A stretch of 64,000 nt of DNA from Antedon mediterranea. Its lineage: Eukaryota > Echinodermata > Crinoidea > Comatulida > Antedonidae. This document shows, in pieces, positions 9,436-22,006 of this stretch. The notes below the pieces were generated by a model. That model saw only the letters and a list, made by a program, of their open reading frames with translations, did not search any database and had not been told where the DNA came from. Where the stretch lies: contig NC_092677.1 in assembly GCF_964355755.1 (NCBI RefSeq), positions 6,763,001-6,827,000 on the forward strand. The letters run 5' to 3'. Both the position numbers and the translations under genes were made by a program. Every line of letters begins with the position of its first letter. Position 1 is the stretch's first letter.

Positions 9436-11910
9436 GAACATATTTCGACCTTTTCTATTTTCGAAAAATGGCCGAAATATACACTTTTTTTAATTCAATA
9501 ATTATGCGATAAAACTGGTTACTATAGCACAATTGACTCTGCACAATGTTTATTATGATATAGTAACCATTTATGTCAAAAATAAAAGGGCCGAAAAATT
9601 TTTCAAAAAATTGCCATTTTTCGACCTTTTTATTTTTCGATAAAACTGGTTACTATTGCACAATTGATATGCGCAGAACGCATTATTCGACTCTGCGCAT
9701 GTTTATTATGCTATAGTAACCATTTACGTAAAAAATGGTTACTATATCACAATTTACATGCGCAGAACGCATTATTCATAATTACATGCACAGAGTCGAA
9801 TAATGCGTTCTGCGCATGTCAATTGTGCTATAGTAACCACTTTTGACATAAATGGTTACTATAGCAAAATAACCATGCGCAGAGTCGAATAATGCGTTCT
9901 GCGCATATCAATTGTGCTATAGTAATCAGTTTTATCGAAAAATAAAAAGGTCGAAAATTGGTCTTTTTTTGAAAAAATCCCTGTACTATAGTACAGGGAA
10001 ATTTCCGAAAAATGGCCAATTTTCGACCTTTTTATTTTGTGACATAAATGGTTACTATAGCATAATAAACATGCGCAGAGTCGAAAAATACGTTCTGCGC
10101 ATGTCAATTGTGCTATTAACCACTTTTGACATAAATGGTTACTATAGCATAATAACCATGCGCAGAGTCAAATAATGCGATCTGCGCATGTCAATTGTGC
10201 TATAGTAACCAGTTTTATCGAAAAATAAAAAGGTCGAAAATTTTTCATTTTTTGAAAAAATACCTGTACTATATAGTACATGGAAATTTGCGAAAAATGG
10301 CCAATTTTCGACCTTTTTATTTTGTGACATAAATGGTTACTATAGCATAATAAACATGCGCAGAGTCGAAAAATACGTTCTGCGTATGTCAATTGTGCTA
10401 TTAACCACTTTTGACATAAATAAAGGGAAATTTTCGAAAAATGGCCAATATTCGACCATTTTATTTTGTGACATAAATGGTTACTATAGCATAATAAACA
10501 TGCGCAGTCTGCGCATGTCAATTGTGCTATAGTAACCACTTTTGACATAAATGGTTACTATAGCATAATAAACATGCGCAGAGTCGAATAATGCGTTCTG
10601 CGCATGTCAATTTTGCTATAGTAACCACTTTTGACATAAATGGTTACTATAGCATAATAACCATGCGCAGAGTCAAATAATACGTTCTGTGCATGTCAAT
10701 TTTGCTATAGTAACCACTTTTGACATAAATGGTTACTATAGCATAATAACCATGCGCAGAGTCAAATAATGCGTTCTGCGCATGTCAATCGTGCTATAGT
10801 AACCACTTTTATCGAAAAATAAAAAGGTTGAAAATTTGTCATTTTTTGAAAAAATCCCTGTACTATAGTACATGGAAATTTTCGAAAAATGGCCAATTTT
10901 CGACCTTTTTATTTTGTGACATAAATGGTTACTATAGCATAATAAACATGCGCAGAGTCGAATAATACGTTCTGCGCATGTCAATTGTGCTATTAACCAC
11001 TTTTGACATAAATGGTTACTATAGCATAATAAACATGCGCAGAGCCGAATAATGCGTTCTGCGCATGTCAATTGTGCTATAGTAACCAGTTTTATCGAAA
11101 AATAAAAAGGTCAAAAATTGGTCTTTTTTGAAAAAAATCCCTGTACTATAGTACAGGGAAATTTTCGAAAAATGGCCAATTTTCGACCTTTTTATTTTGT
11201 GACATAAATGGTTACTATAGCATAATAAACATGCGCAGAGTCGAATAATGCGTTCTGCGCATGTCAATTGTGCTATAGTAACCACTTTTGACATAAATGG
11301 TTACTATAGCAAAATAACCATGCGCAGAGTCGCATAATGCGTTCTGCGCATGTCAATTGTGCTATCTATAGTAACCAGTTTTATCGAAAAATAAAAAGGT
11401 CAAACATTGGTCCTTTTTTGAAAAAATCCCTGTACTACAGTACAGGGAAATTTTCGAAAAATGGCCAATTTTCGACCTTTTTATTTTGTGACATACATGG
11501 TTACGCATAATAAACATGCGCAGAGTCGACTAATGCGTTCTGCGCATGTCGATTGTGCTATAGTAACCACTTTTGACATAAATGGTTTACTATAGCAAAA
11601 TAACCATGCGCAGAGTCGAATAATGCGTTCTGCGCATGTCAATTGTGCTATAGTAACCAGTTTTATCGAAAAATAAAAAGGTCAAACATTGGTCCTTTTT
11701 TGAAAAAATCCCTGTACTATAGTACAGGGAAATTTTCGAAAAATGGCCAATTTTCGACCTTTTTATTTTGTGACATAAATGGTTACTATAGCATAATAAA
11801 CATGCGCAGAGTCGAATAATACGTACTGCGCATGTCAATTGTGCTATTAACCACTTTTGACATAAATGGTTTTATTTTTCGATAAAACTGGTTACTGGTT
11901 ACTGGTTACT
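9436..11910. repeat. Satellite-like array of two nested-palindrome units, about 283-bp higher-order period
   Basis: Unit A is about 76 bp. It has perfect 14-bp ends TGGTTACTATAGCA and TGCTATAGTAACCA, with an inner inverted pair ACATGCGCAGA and TCTGCGCATGT, so each copy can fold into a nested hairpin. Unit B is a longer palindrome with arms around AAATAAAAAGGTCGAAAATT and centre CCCTGTACTATAGTACAGGG. B centres fall near 9988, 10271, 10866, 11148, 11437 and 11720, about 283 bp apart (one double gap with a degenerate copy). Each period carries about two A units and one B. Open frames here are repeat artefacts. No transposase is present. Confidence 0.93.
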
Positions 11911-14689
11911 CGCTTCGCTCGCTCCCCCTCTAGGAAGTGCAGACGATGGTTCTCGGAATGATAATGACTCGGGTAAAAAGGTTTTAGAAGGACGTTCTCC
12001 TTGTACGGTTTCTGTCGGTTATCATTATTGAAAATGCTTGGCATTCGTAAAACTAAACCTCATTTTCAAATATAGTGTTTATTGTTTGGTAGGGCCGTTA
12101 TAGGTCGTAGGTGGTTAGGCTGAGATCATTTGAGGGAGGTGATTATTCGAGGGATACGTTTAATTTTTCAGTTTTAACAATATGGTAACATTTATAATCA
12201 AATGAAATCCTCTATAGATATGAAAAGTGGTAAAAAAGAATAAAAAATGCTTGGTAAATTGTAGATAACAGTACGATAAATTCAAGACGGCTTGCAACAT
12301 CCCGGGACACAGATAGCCTACAGTTAATCCTGCCAGCTTACTCAATAAAACTCGGCTATCGGGATTTCACTCGATTTTAAACAAAATGTCTTGATCAGAT
12401 CTCCCTATGTAATTTTATAATACTATTCTCCACAATATATTCCAATGCTTTATGGCGTATATTTAATTTGATCTTTATTTTTGCATTATAATTTTTATTT
12501 TTTAACTACTGTACCTTCACAAGTGCGGTCCGTTCAGAAAATAAACAAAAAACTAAAATGGCTATAACGGCCAACTTAGTTGAAACCAGGTTGTTGCAAG
12601 GTGAACTCATCGTGAACTCGGAAATTACTTCGACCCGCGTACAATTGAAGTTGAGTTGAAAATCTACCGATGAAATCGGACATTTTGTTATAAAAACCTT
12701 TATAATATCTTCCTAAGATAGAAATATGGAACAATATCGTAATAGTGAAAACTATAATGTTATCAAATTTACATTTCACAGTACATCCGAGATAGGTATC
12801 CAAGGCAGAGATTTGTACCGAAGTTTTTCCATTGTGCTTGCCTATGTCAGAATTAACCATAATTTATATATAGATGCGATAATATTGCCATAGATGCGAT
12901 AATATTGCCATATATGCGCATTGTGTTATTATCATCTTATAGCCATAGTAAGTAATTAAGTAAAAAAATGAAAGGGTTAGGATTTTTTTTTTAAATGGCC
13001 ACACTACTGTACACCAGCCAGCTTTTTGCCTTTGATCCTACTTGCCATCCATCCACCTGCAAATTCTCTGGATGCAGCCAAACCTGAAACTTGCTATAAA
13101 AAACTTTACTTCTTGTTTCTCCAAGACCAACGAACGTCTTCACACATCCCGCCAACATTTGGTATTATGCACACATATGTTTGTACTGACGCTTCACGCA
13201 AGCCTCTTGAAACGCCTTACACTTGTCCGTTTTGTGTGGTCAGCAGAGCATCCATACTATATTTAGAGTTACTCCAACAGCAATCGTAATAATTAATTAA
13301 AACAAATATACAAAGACGTACAGCACATTATTTATTCTACATACACAATTGTAAATTTTGGTCATTAATTCAGTAGAGATTTTTTAATATTTATACATCA
13401 AAACATCAGATACATTCCTTGTGAAAACACATCTATTACATTTAACATTTGAACACAAAATTATTTTTTTGAAATTAACAAATTATTAAACAGTGGTTTA
13501 TACTAAGAACCACTGATTTTTTTTTTTACATAATGGTTTTAATAATAAAACTGGTGCATATAAAAATCAGTTAATTGAATGTGCTCTTGAACAATTTAGA
13601 ATTATCTTGATTATTTAATTGTAACATTTTAATTTGAACATAGAGAATAGGCCAATAAATAATTTCCAGTGGTATAATAATTTACATTATTTACTAAAAA
13701 ATATGATGTTTTAGGACAACACTACTGTACACCTGTTTAACAACTGATTTAATACTTAATTCTGTGTCATGTTTCAATTAGCCTCCTTTTGAGCTTCAAG
13801 AGGATTTTTGCTCTTTCTTTAGCCGATTGTTTATTTTGTAAACTTAGGACAAATAAAAAATAAAAGAGTTACTTTAAAACAAAAATCCTACAGTAACAGC
13901 AACTAATTTATATTTTTATTGCCTAATGTTAAACTGCCCTAAAATCATCATTTGAATATTATCACCATACAAGTTTAATAATAACACCCTAAACTTGAAT
14001 CGGACAGAAGATTTTGGTTAACGCCATTGCAATCTGAATATTTTCAATAAATGTCATACCCAGTCAACCTCGGTTCATATGTGTGTTGATTATTATACCA
14101 TTCCTTGTTATATTAAGTTGCACTAAAAAAAGTGATGCACGCACCTTCCCCTCCCCCCCCCCACCCCATCAAAATTAAAGAGGCATTAAATTTAATTTAT
14201 ATTATAATATACAGTAGTTTATTTTTGATAAGCTTTGTAATGATGAACTTTTGGTATTGAATTCTAAAACAAGAATGCATGTATGGGGTTCGATGGCAGT
14301 GAATAGATCAGTATATATAAGAATGTCATTCTAATAGTGTTCAATGCCCTAAGAGCTTGTTCACATTATTCCCATGGTCATATTTGATCAAACAAATACG
14401 GAAACATACTTAATTTATTGTATGAATCAGTAAGACTTAATTTAGTTCATATACAGTTCAGTAAGACTAAAGGTGGGCAAGTTGTGTAAGCGGTCACTTA
14501 TTACCGGTCAAACAATATCTGTCTAACATGATAGACTCAAGCAAACTGTAGCTTATGATTGGTCAACTCACTTACAGTACGTCGTTGCAAGTTGGACCGA
14601 AGTTTACTCTAACTCACTGAGCATTAAATTTCCCTCCAAATATTCTCTACAACCCTAGGGCGGTTTAACAAATTATTGCTTAATACCCA
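11911..14689. other. Intergenic DNA between the palindromic array and RABIF
   Basis: No convincing exon was found. The short open frames match nothing I recognise and lack a spliced context. Visible items are a 19-bp direct duplication (ATAGATGCGATAATATTGC) at about 12871-12910, a C-run near 14150, and at 14475-14600 a diverged relative of the MITE at 52426-52610 (shared CTTATGATTGGTCAACTCAC). The part nearest 14690 should include the RABIF 3' UTR. Confidence 0.6.
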
Positions 14690-15525
14690 TCATTCATGTG
14701 TTACACGTTCAATTGCTACGTAAAAATTGTTAACATCCTTAGGATCATACCAGCCTATTGGTCCAACTTCACAGTCTGCGCATATAAGATATTTTACATT
14801 GTCGACTACATTGGTAAATCCTATATTTTCAAATGTGTACATTCCCTCGATTCGCCAATGATCAGATAAAGTCTCTCCGTCACCAGGGGCTTGGTTTGGT
14901 TTCTTATGTTTCATATATGGTAAGAAGATCTAATAAAAATATATTTGACAAGGAATTGAAAAAAAAATGCTTTATAAAATTTAAATAAAATTTGAAAACA
15001 AATCTTGAATATTTCAATCAATGTCCCACATTTAAAAGTGCTAAAAGTTGGACTAGGTCCTAACCTAGGCCAGCCTAGCTAGCTAGGCTTAGTAGGCCTA
15101 GCTACTGTCTAGAGATAGGCCTAGGCCTAGAGGCCCCCCTGGCCCCTAGGCCCTAGTTAGGCCTAAAAGTAAATTTTTTAATAAAATTATAAAATACTCA
15201 CCTCTTTTTTTTCGTATGTTGCGTTTTCTGGCCTTAACACAATACTTCCACAACGTAAACATTTTAAAGATTTGCAGTTTTTATCATCAATTAAAAGACT
15301 TTTAATATCTAGGCCTCCAGTTGCTGCAGTCGCACCCACGTCTGTGTTGTCTCCTCCCCCTTCAGCAACAGTAGCTGTTGAGCTTGCATTGGTGTCGTCG
15401 GGGCTAGCTTTGTTTGGTTCAGTAGAATCGCTTCCATTTTCTTGGTGAACATTAGCTTGAGATGCTTTTGGTGGTAAATCTTCCGCTTGAGCTGCTAATT
15501 CTTGTTTTGGGTTGATTTCTGCCAT
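14690..15525 (-). CDS. RABIF: RABIF/MSS4, zinc-binding Rab chaperone (guanine nucleotide exchange factor-like)
   Basis: MSS4/RABIF binds nucleotide-free exocytic Rab GTPases and stabilises them in the cytosol. Exon 1 is 15202-15525 and exon 2 is 14690-14929, read on the minus strand. The donor is AAAGAG|GTGAGT and the acceptor is TTTTTATTAG. The protein is 187 aa. Zinc ligands are C89 and C92 (KCLRCGS) and C158 and C161 (CADCE). FLPYMK, DHWRIEGMYTFENIGFTN and GPIGW, then FYVAIERVTHE, follow vertebrate MSS4 closely. The start is firm because an in-frame TAA directly precedes the ATG. The vertebrate protein is about 123 aa; the extra length is a 70-residue N-terminal segment rich in Ala, Ser, Thr, Asn, Asp and Glu that looks disordered. 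Confidence 0.96.
15062..15165. repeat. CTAG/AGGCCT-rich palindromic low-complexity patch in the RABIF intron
   Basis: The only RABIF intron contains a dense run of overlapping palindromes (CTAG, TAGGCCTA, CCTAGG), for example GATAGGCCTAGGCCTAGAGG. It is much more GC-rich than its surroundings. Confidence 0.85.
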
Positions 15526-16123
15526 TTATGAACTAAAAATATTGGGTTTGGTTAGTGTCGAATGAAAATATCGATCATGCCGCCGCCCTCTCTTGATAGA
15601 AATTGATGTGTAGGAGGCTACGTAGGCTACTTATAACCACCGATATGCACCAAACTCCCTGCACAAACTATTAGGCTAATAGCCAAAAAAAAAACTGAAT
15701 TGAATTACGTGCAACGTTTAGGCCTTCGTACTTTTAATTCTCTAAATAATCTTTACTTTGAAAAAAAAAAATTAAGTAATAAATTAATGATGGTTATAAA
15801 TTAAAAAAAACCAACCAATATTCAATAAATTAAGGTGTAAGTATCCCTATAATTAAGTAATAATAATACTGATGACTATAAAGAAAAATAAAATCAAGAT
15901 AACAAAATATTAAAAATTGAAGATCATTTGAATGAACTTAAATTTCAAACACTGAAAAACTTTCAGTCGGAGTGGTGCAACTAACATGATTTCAACTTTA
16001 GAACATGAGTCACCAATCAGGCAGGAACTCAGCCTTCGAAATGCAACCGTTTTGGAGAATTAGACAACAAGACAACAACAGTATAATTGATATCATGTTT
16101 TAGTGCTTGACTTTATAATAATT
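15526..16123. promoter_or_regulatory. Divergent intergenic promoter between RABIF and the CUB gene
   Basis: The two start codons face away from each other and are 598 bp apart, so both promoters must overlap here or lie within the first exons. No clear TATA box is assigned. An AT-rich patch lies at 15680-15960. Shared regulation is inferred from geometry only. Confidence 0.5.
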
Positions 16124-17857
16124 ATGCCGAAGCTAGGAGTTTTACTGACTTTTATGTTGTCTGCTCGTATATCATCTACCGCTAAAACAAGTAAGATTTC
16201 GGTGACATTTACAATCTCACATATATAGGCCTAGTATTTCAGACTATAGGAAATAACAAATTTCTACAATCTATTGTATATTCATTAACATTGGATTTAG
16301 TAATTGGACGATTCCATATTTAATGTCAGTGAACAGCTTCAAGGAAGAACTGTGTCATAATCTTGGTGAGATTTTATTATAGTAAACACTATACAGTACG
16401 AGTCAAATCAAAGTTTGTTCATGATCAATAGTCGTGTTAACTTGAGCTCTTGGGTTTAGCCAGTGAGGGCTGCTCACAGCCATTACGTCATATCACTGTC
16501 ACTGGGGTGACATGATTCATCTATTTGGGAGTGATATACTGTATTATAGACATAAACATAAGCTTGTTCTCATGAGCCATATCCATACCAGAATCGGTTC
16601 ATCATTCACTTTTTTCTGGTATAACCTTCATATACAGTACCACGACAGTGTGCATGGGGCCAACCAAATAACAGCACATTATGTATGTACTGTAGGCCCT
16701 ATACTGATAGTTATGTGATACTCTGACTGCACAATGTTGCAACAAACCGCAAAACGTTACTGCAAGATGGTGAAATATAAGTCAAGCAATATACCATGTA
16801 ATATTATTACCAGGTAACCGTTTTGTCCACATTAGTAAACCATACCGGGACCTAAAATTGGTTGTGAATCCATTTAGACCTAACTACCTAAAATAATTGT
16901 TTCAATTTCAGTTGAAATAGGTCCGAACAAGGAACAACTTTGCGGGCAAACAATCAGTCTCGATGAGGGTTGGCTTATCTCATCTTTTTCTCAACTGCGG
17001 GATTTAAAAATCAACTGTATCGTTACCATTTTGGCACAGCCAGACTACCTTTTCCAGCTAGATTTCATCGCATACAAACTTCCCGCCGAAACTCCACATT
17101 TATGCGATAACATTCATTTAAATATTTACGACGGTCCAACAGTAAGCAGCCTACAACTTCAGCCTTTACCATCTTGTACTGAAGGAAAGCCCACATCATT
17201 GCCTGCTCCAGTAGTCACTTCTGGAAACTCATTTACTTTTAGCCTAAGGTACGATGGACAGGTTAGGTCTCAAGAACCGATAGACGTGCAGATACACTTT
17301 TCTTCATGGAAAAAGAACATAAAAGTAAAAGGTAAAATATAAAATTGTGTACACTGTAAATAACATTTTTTGTAGTATTGTTTATTCAATTATAAATTCC
17401 ATTTTCTACAGATCTGCCTAAACCAACAGGACATGCGCACAAAATCGCATTCATTGTGCTTGAAACCATAACTGGACTATCAATTACTGCCGTAATACTC
17501 GTTGGAATTGTCATCTTTCTCTGTCGTAATTGTCGTCCAAAACCAGAGTACGAACCACCTCTGGTTGCTCGTGAGATCTCATCGCCGACACACGGTGGTC
17601 ATAGCTACTTCTCAAACACCGACAACCAAGTTCTACTTCGAGGACCACCGCCCCCCACTGGAAGAGCTCCACCAGCGCCACATGATCAACACCACCATGG
17701 ACATTCATTACCACCGCCTCATCGTGTTCAGTCCTTTTATCCTAGTAGTGCATTGCATCCATCATTAACAAGGGTTAAAGTTCTGCCAGTTCCTAGACAA
17801 GCACATGGAACTGTTGCATATGACATTGGAAATGAACTGGTTTACATGAACCGTTAG
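16124..17857 (+). CDS. Single-CUB type I membrane protein with a Pro/His-rich cytoplasmic tail
   Basis: Exons 16124-16190, 16912-17331 and 17412-17857 join in frame with canonical sites to give 310 aa. Residues 1-20 form a signal peptide (MPKLGVLLTFMLSARISSTA). Residues 33-152 resemble one CUB domain: four cysteines (C33, C58, C87, C111), an INC...LDF core and a YDG after the third cysteine. A transmembrane helix spans about 173-198 (IAFIVL...IVIFLC), followed by a basic stop-transfer CRNCR. The tail of about 110 residues has poly-Pro (GPPPPTGRAPPAP) and a His cluster, and ends VYMNR; Y307-M-N fits the Grb2-type SH2 consensus. I do not recognise the family. A cell-surface adhesion or receptor role is inference. 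Confidence 0.78.
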
Positions 17858-17965
17858 GTGTTCCCATTAGCATTCCACATTAACGTGATAACATGGCGTT
17901 ATCCTGTTAACGTTATAACTTTATAATAGGCCTAATGTTTTGTTACAGTATCTCGCTAACATTTC

Positions 17966-18275
17966 ATTTGTTAATAATAATAATAATATCCTGGATTTAT
18001 ATAGCGCCTAATGTTGTGAAACCTCTAAGCACTGAACATTATTACTGCAGTCATTTTTTTTGGATCAAACACGTATGGAAACATACTCCCATAATGCAGC
18101 TAGTAATCAGCGCAAAGTTGTGTCTTGATCTAACCAGGTTCCCATTTATACACCTGAAGGAGAGAGGCAAACGTAAGTAAAGTATCTTGCCTAAAGATAC
18201 AAGCAATGCAGCAAGAGTTGTATTCGAACCTCAGTAGTCAAACGTCCAACACAATGCGCCACACGCTCTTACATT
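17966..18275 (-). mobile_element. tRNA-derived SINE
   Basis: Read on the minus strand it starts with an A-box-like GTGGCGCATTGTGTTGGACG and a B-box GAGGTTCGAATAC. The body runs through TGCCTCTCTCCTTCAGGTG and AACCTGGTCAGA-like sequence (here TTAGA), then ATATAAATCCAGG, and ends in an (ATT)n tail at about 17970-17988. RNA polymerase III boxes plus a simple-repeat tail define a SINE. Confidence 0.75.
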
Positions 18276-21200
18276 TGTTCCAGTAAATGTTATATTATTC
18301 AATTAAATTTACGTGATAATATAACTTAAAAAGGTATAACGCTACATTATCACATTAATGTTTCATTGTCTTGTTAAAGAATATCACACAATGGAGGAAT
18401 TAACCACGATTACACTTCAGTTAATTTTTCATTTCATTTATTTGTTAGACTTTATGTCCTGGGACCCCAAAACAACATAGTCACCATAGCATGATATGTA
18501 TGGGGCCCAGGACGAACTTAGCTACATCACTTACAGTACAAAATACATTTAAAAGTTTAAAAACATACAAAAGTGGAAAAAAGAAAAAGAAAGCACACAG
18601 AATTCAAATTAATAATCAGTAAAATTAAAAATTGTAACTGCCTGAGGAAAACAGAAAGAGAAGAGAGGACAGACGAGTCTTTAAGAGAGGAAGCAAGAAG
18701 ACCAAAGAACAGAGAAACGATGGATAGGCTAATATTCCGGTAATGTTTCAGTTAATGTTACCATTACTACAGTACCGAAGTTAGTTATCTCAATAGCATC
18801 TACACTTATCTTGTCTATAAAACACTATCTTAATATTAACGCATGAAACCATACGATGAAACACCGAGAAAGATAGAATGATATTCTTAACTTTGTTTTC
18901 CATTTGGAGAAACATGGTGTACTGTGGCGTACTTCAAACCAACTTTGCTAGTGTTTATTTCCCATGCAAAGCTTAAAAAAAAACATTATATAAACAAAAA
19001 TTCAGTTATAGCTCCCTCTATGAAGGAATGTGCTGAAATTCATTAGAACTTTTTCTTCCAAACAACGCACACTATTTTGTAGGCCTACAAGGTAATATTT
19101 ATGTTATGAATTATACAGTACATGTTTAACCTTTGACATTAATGTTGAAAGTGTAAGAGACCTTAGCTTGCCAGACCTTGTTTCATACAATTTTGTTATG
19201 ATTATGAAATCATAATTTAATCATTAGCTTTTGTGAAAATATTTTAGGTATTTTATTTCAACAATATTTTATGAGGGTGGTCCATCCAGCATCAGCTGAT
19301 CATTAGGGACCCTCAAACAATACAAACAGTAAATACAAAATAAACTATAAAAACACAAAATTAACAAAGATATAAAAAATAAGGTAAGGTATGTAATATT
19401 TTAGAAGATATTAGGTTGTTTTGGTGGAAGCAGTTGTTAATTTCCTGGTGAAATTGAAATTGTATCTACTTGTGTTTTGTATCATTTGTATATGGATGTA
19501 CTATCCAATATAAAGGTAATGAATAAATGAATAACCAAAATTGAAATTTGGTATAAATTGGACAATTTAATTAAAAAAAGAAATGAAAAATATTACATTA
19601 GAACATGGGGGAATATTAAAGAGAAAAAATGAATGTGACATGATTGTATATATTACATTAAAAGTTTTCAATACAGTCTTTATTTATTTTTAATTAAGTC
19701 GATGAAAATAGTAATTGGAAAAATGTAATTAAAGCCTTGAAAGAGGGGTAGGTTTACTTATTTTTTAAATTTTTAAGCAACATAAGAAATATAAATGTAT
19801 ATTGTATAATTTATTAAATGTAAGAGAAAGTGAGTTGTGTTTTGTCTCTTTTATTATTTAGAAAGGATAAATTAAACTTATTCGTTAGATGGCAAATCTT
19901 GCCATAACATTATATTATTTTTATGAAATAATTTGTTCATCAACTCATTCATCGTTCATCAAACGATTCATCATTTGCTTCTCTAGTCAGTTTTTTTTTA
20001 CCAGCGTAAAAATAAAGCTTATACTACTGTCCCTTTTGAATAACTGCGTCAAAGTATTTATGTTTACCTAACTATAATTATATTATTTTTGTACACTATA
20101 AATAGTAAAGATTGATGATTTTTATACATCTCTGTATCATTGACCTTCATATGAAATAATGTACTTTTGTGCGAAGACAATTTATAATACGAAATGTGTT
20201 TTTCACCAAGTTCATGGACACATTGTATTATCATAAAAGAAGTCGACAGAATACTATCATTCAAATATGAACATACATACACATATAACATTAAAAAAAC
20301 AGAGTTCAACTAAAGTGCAACATATGAAAGCTGTAATCAAATTTGATCATTAGGAGCGCATTAGAAGAACACACATCTAAGAACATAAAAAAGTGAACTA
20401 GATAGAGATTGTCAAAACTAGGGCTTATGAAAATCAATTATTTAAAACGCATTCAATTCATTCCCCTAATCAAAGACCGTATTTGTCACATTGATAAAAG
20501 TTCATCAAACTGTTTTCATCAAGATTTTTAATTTGAGGGAGTATTTAATTTTAAAGAGTACATAAGTTAAGAGGATTTTAATTTGAGGGAATACTTAATT
20601 TGAAAGAGTACATAAGTTAAGAGGATTTTAATTTGAGGGAATACTTAATTTGAAAGAGTATATAAGTCACAAGGGTATTTTTAATTTGAGGGAATACTTA
20701 ATTTTAAACAGTATATAAGTTAAGGGGATTTTAATTTGAGGGAATACTTAAGTTGAAAGAGTACATAAGTTAAGGGAATTTTTAATTTGAGAGAGTACTT
20801 AATTTAGAAGAGTATGCATAAGTCACAAGGGTATTTTTAATTTTAGGGAATACTTAATATGAATTCTATATTTTTACAATCTAAACAAAGCTCTCAGTTA
20901 GTATATTAGGAAATTATTAATTATGATGGTAAGCTCTACAATACTATCAATACATATTTTCAATTAAAAATCATTAATATTAATTAATAATGTTGAACTT
21001 GATTATATTTAAAAGCTATCATAAATGTGTATAATTAATTATTTCAAGTCCCCCAAAAAAATCAAGTGTCCTCAATGCTTGGTGTAGTAGATGTCATTAA
21101 TAAATCAATATAGAAAAAATGGAAACAGAACATAAATATTGCTTTAATATTAACTTAAATCTCCTACTTCCTGCCATGTTATTTCACAAAGGTCAACTTA

Positions 21201-21895
21201 AATTGGCAAGAGGTCAATTTAAATTTGAAGAAGGTCATAAAGTTCAAATTTGATTTGAGCAGTTGATTAGAAATAATTTTTTTTCTACAAAGAAAATTGG
21301 AACATAGAAAAGCTATTGGTTTTCTACAAGGTCCTACTTAACGTTAATATCATAAGAATATCGTAATGAGATACAAAGATGATTTAAAGAAGAACTTTTT
21401 GATTTAAAGTCAAGTTGCTGAATATGAAAATTAAAGGACAAAATATTTCAGCATTTTTGGTGCTATAGCAGACATCGCAATTTATTCCATTATAATTTTA
21501 ATTAATTAAAAATATGCTATACTGTACATTATTATGTTTTTAATGAATTAATTATTATACCATTTGCCAAAAATGTATATATGTATATTTACTTGTTGTT
21601 TTCTGGTTTTTATGCTTTTTACCCCAAAAAATGTCTTTAAAGTCAAAGTATTTTACTTATTGTATTGTTCATTTGTATGATAATGTTCTTCTTCTTAATC
21701 TTCTTGAATATTTTTGGAAAAACAAAAAGCCTATATCAATAAATTGATGACCTCAAAAAGCTTATCAAAATTTAAATCGATTGTCGAAATATTATAACGC
21801 TCAGAAGCATTTTGCTCAATATTTGTTTAAAATTTAAAGTCTTTTTTCAAGACTTTAGGTTTAAAAATAAATAAAAACACCTTTTTTATCTAAAT
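18276..21895. other. Intergenic DNA between the CUB gene and the 3' end of PIGU
   Basis: AT-rich, with no supported exon. The PIGU 3' UTR should occupy the right-hand end on the minus strand. The only structured element noted is the tandem repeat at 20525-20860. Confidence 0.6.
20525..20860 (+). repeat. About 50-bp tandem repeat, seven copies
   Basis: The unit contains TTTTAATTTGAGGGAATACT and TAATTTGAAAGAGTACATAA, then GTTAAGAGGA. Copies start at about 20531, 20581, 20631 and 20683, and become more diverged rightward. Confidence 0.92.
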
Positions 21896-22006
21896 CTATT
21901 GTAACGTGACTGGTTTTTCATTTCCGTCATCATCAAGTGGTATACCATGAAGCAGACTAAATTCTCGTCGTAACACAGCATAGGAAACATCAGTTGCAAG
22001 AAATAT
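21896..22006 (-). CDS. PIGU: PIGU last exon
   Basis: The acceptor is CCCAAAATAG. It encodes [20 protein letters not shown], then a polar tail ending in PVTLQ and TAG. Vertebrate PIG-U ends the same way: FLRREYYLTHGL, then a short tail. Confidence 0.94.
   Translation of the reverse strand: MFLATDVSYAVLRREFSLLHGIPLDDDGNEKPVTLQ

Noticed and set aside
9664-11838. Several 60-126-codon frames with recurring CAERIIRLCACLLCYSNH
   Set aside because: The recurrence is explained by the palindromic satellite units. No independent coding evidence.
12576-12860. 94-codon minus-strand open frame
   Set aside because: No similarity to any family I know, no splice sites that extend it, and composition like the surrounding intergenic DNA.
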